7,091 nt of DNA from Candidatus Omnitrophota bacterium. GTDB taxonomy: Bacteria; Omnitrophota; Gorgyraeia; 2-02-FULL-51-18. This document shows, one piece after another, positions 5,988 to 7,091 of the stretch. The notes beneath the pieces were generated by a model. That model made no database searches. It was not told the origin of the DNA and worked only from the letters and a program-made list of their open reading frames with translations. Each line of letters opens with the position of its first letter. Positions within the stretch are counted from its first letter, which is position 1. The position numbers and the translations under genes were made by a program. The stretch lies in contig JAHFFM010000100.1 of the NCBI GenBank assembly GCA_023247935.1, positions 1 through 7,091 of the forward strand, in the 5' to 3' direction.

Positions 5988-7091
5988 TTATTTAGAAATT
6001 GTCCGGGTGTAAATACCCGCCAGAAGTTTATTTAATTTTTTCGTTTCAAAATGTTCTTCCACAAAAGCGCGGCCGGCCCGTCCCATTTGCGGCCATTTTT
6101 CGGGATGCTCTATTAATTCCCCTAATTTCTGGGCCAGCGCTTCCGAATCCCGTTCAGGCACCAAAAACCCGGAAATCCCGTCCTGAACCAACTCTGGAAT
6201 GCCGCCATGAAGCGTGCTCACCACAGGCATTCCCATGGCCATGGCTTCTTTAAGCACATTCACGGGCGCATCCTGGTCTCCGGTTTTAGCCGTAACGCTG
6301 GGCGCTATAAAAAGATGGCAATCTTTCAAAATTTCAATGATCTGGTCCTGGTTTTTAGCGCCTAGAAAGTATACACGATTGGCAATGCCAAGAGTATGGC
6401 ATTTCTCACGAATGGCGGTCTCCATCGGGCCATCTCCTATTAACAAAAATTCTAAATTTTTACCATTTTTAATCAATTTTGACAAAGCTTCCACCGCGTA
6501 CTCAATCCCCTTTTTCTCAACCAGCCTTCCGATCATGGCGATTTTTACGGGGCCTGAAACCGGCTTATGCCTTTCGGCAAAAGCAAAACGGGCGCAATCA
6601 ATCCCCGAGTACACTACGGAAACCTTCTTTTCCTGGCAGCCCATGGAAACCAGCTTGCGCTTAAAAAAATCACAATTGGTTAAAAAATAATCCGTCTTCG
6701 AAAACAATTTTTTATAAACATCCTTCCCGTTTTCTTGAACAAACTGGCTGATGTCATAGCCCCGAAATTGAACAATGAGTTTTCCGCCTAAAATTCCCAA
6801 TTCATGAATCGGAAGAAATTGAAGGCCGAAGGTGCCAAATTGGCAATGAATCACATCATAAGGTCCTTTTCCGGCCAGATGGTCCGCCTGATAAAGCAGC
6901 GATAAAGATAAAGCTTTTCGTCCGAATTTGAAAAAATTAATCGAAGACATGGCCGCTTTTGGGGACTTGAAGAAAAGTTTCCAAAAAATCGGGTCACCAT
7001 GCAGGAATCGATAGCGCCAAGAATGCTTGGCGTCCCACAAATAGGTGGTCCTGGAAAGCAGGTCATACTTCTCAACGATCGGATGAAGTTT
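5988..7091 (-). CDS. Family 4 glycosyltransferase (GT-B fold), partial, N-terminus off right edge
   Basis: The frame is open from the right window edge to the TAA at 5988-5990, giving 367 visible residues. A TTG at 7040 is in frame, but the 17 codons before it (KLHPIVEKYDLLSRTTY) look like real family sequence, so the true start lies outside the window. Compared with typical lengths near 400, about 40-50 residues are missing. The acceptor-side half contains VIHCQFGTFGLQ and VQFRGYDIS, as in WcaL-like exopolysaccharide glycosyltransferases. The donor-binding half has IAMIGRLVEKKG (visible R189 and K194, the expected diphosphate contacts), FLLIGDGPM and VYFLG. APVNVLKEAMAMGMPVVST with HGGIPELV follows; the EX7E pair is D274/E282 here, a conservative D for the first E. 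It is cytoplasmic or membrane-associated, transferring a sugar from a nucleotide donor to the growing oligosaccharide. It is the upstream gene of an operon with the family 2 gene at 4949-5965. WcaL-like is a family resemblance, not a proven function. Confidence 0.93.
   Translation of the reverse strand, partial: KLHPIVEKYDLLSRTTYLWDAKHSWRYRFLHGDPIFWKLFFKSPKAAMSSINFFKFGRKALSLSLLYQADHLAGKGPYDVIHCQFGTFGLQFLPIHELGILGGKLIVQFRGYDISQFVQENGKDVYKKLFSKTDYFLTNCDFFKRKLVSMGCQEKKVSVVYSGIDCARFAFAERHKPVSGPVKIAMIGRLVEKKGIEYAVEALSKLIKNGKNLEFLLIGDGPMETAIREKCHTLGIANRVYFLGAKNQDQIIEILKDCHLFIAPSVTAKTGDQDAPVNVLKEAMAMGMPVVSTLHGGIPELVQDGISGFLVPERDSEALAQKLGELIEHPEKWPQMGRAGRAFVEEHFETKKLNKLLAGIYTRTISK

Noticed and set aside
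6214..6690. 158-codon plus-strand ORF
   Set aside because: Antisense shadow of the well-supported family 4 glycosyltransferase; its sequence has no domain-like pattern.
6988..7040. TTG at 7040 as the true start of the family 4 glycosyltransferase
   Set aside because: The frame continues upstream to the window edge with family-like sequence (HPIVEKYDLLSRT), and no SD is visible before the TTG.
1..7091. tRNA, rRNA, CRISPR array, insertion sequence or phage genes
   Set aside because: No cloverleaf, rRNA-like stretch, regularly spaced identical repeats, transposase or integrase coding sequence was seen on either strand.

Overview
The window holds part of a bacterial surface-glycan locus: four long protein-coding genes and one long partial gene at the left edge, with very little non-coding DNA. 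Several genes carry clear Shine-Dalgarno (SD) sequences and the promoter-like elements fit the -35/-10 pattern, so the source is a bacterium. The flippase plus glycosyltransferase set, together with a secreted beta-helix protein, suggests a didermic or otherwise polysaccharide-coated organism of moderate GC with AT-rich intergenic DNA. I cannot name the taxon from sequence alone.

Layout. 1-2063 (minus): a secreted right-handed parallel beta-helix protein whose C-terminus lies beyond the left edge. Its frame is open across all 687 visible codons. 2064-2292: an AT-rich intergenic region with promoter-like elements pointing both ways, a cluster of TGTTTAAT-like repeats, and a perfect SD followed by a 21-codon plus-strand ORF that runs antisense into the end of the flippase gene. 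2293-3852 (minus): a Wzx-like polysaccharide flippase. 3853-3975: a divergent promoter region with three TCTYTGA repeats at an exact 10-bp period. 3976-4959 (plus): a GT-A family 2 glycosyltransferase. 4949-5965 (minus): a second, divergent family 2 glycosyltransferase that meets the first tail-to-tail with an 11-bp overlap. 5988-7091 (minus): a GT-B family 4 glycosyltransferase, 22 bp upstream of the second family 2 gene and in the same operon; its N-terminus lies beyond the right edge.

How they fit together (inference). The three glycosyltransferases would add sugars one by one to a lipid carrier on the cytoplasmic face. The flippase would move the lipid-linked oligosaccharide across the inner membrane. 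The beta-helix protein, exported by a Sec-type signal, could bind, cleave or epimerise the polysaccharide outside the cell, but no catalytic residues could be assigned. No polymerase, chain-length regulator, initiating phosphoglycosyltransferase or nucleotide-sugar gene is in the window, so this is only a piece of a larger locus.

I did not find convincing evidence of a wholly new system. The most unusual parts are regulatory: the two intergenic regions, the apparently near-leaderless flippase start, and the strongly initiated mini-ORF antisense to the flippase 3' end.
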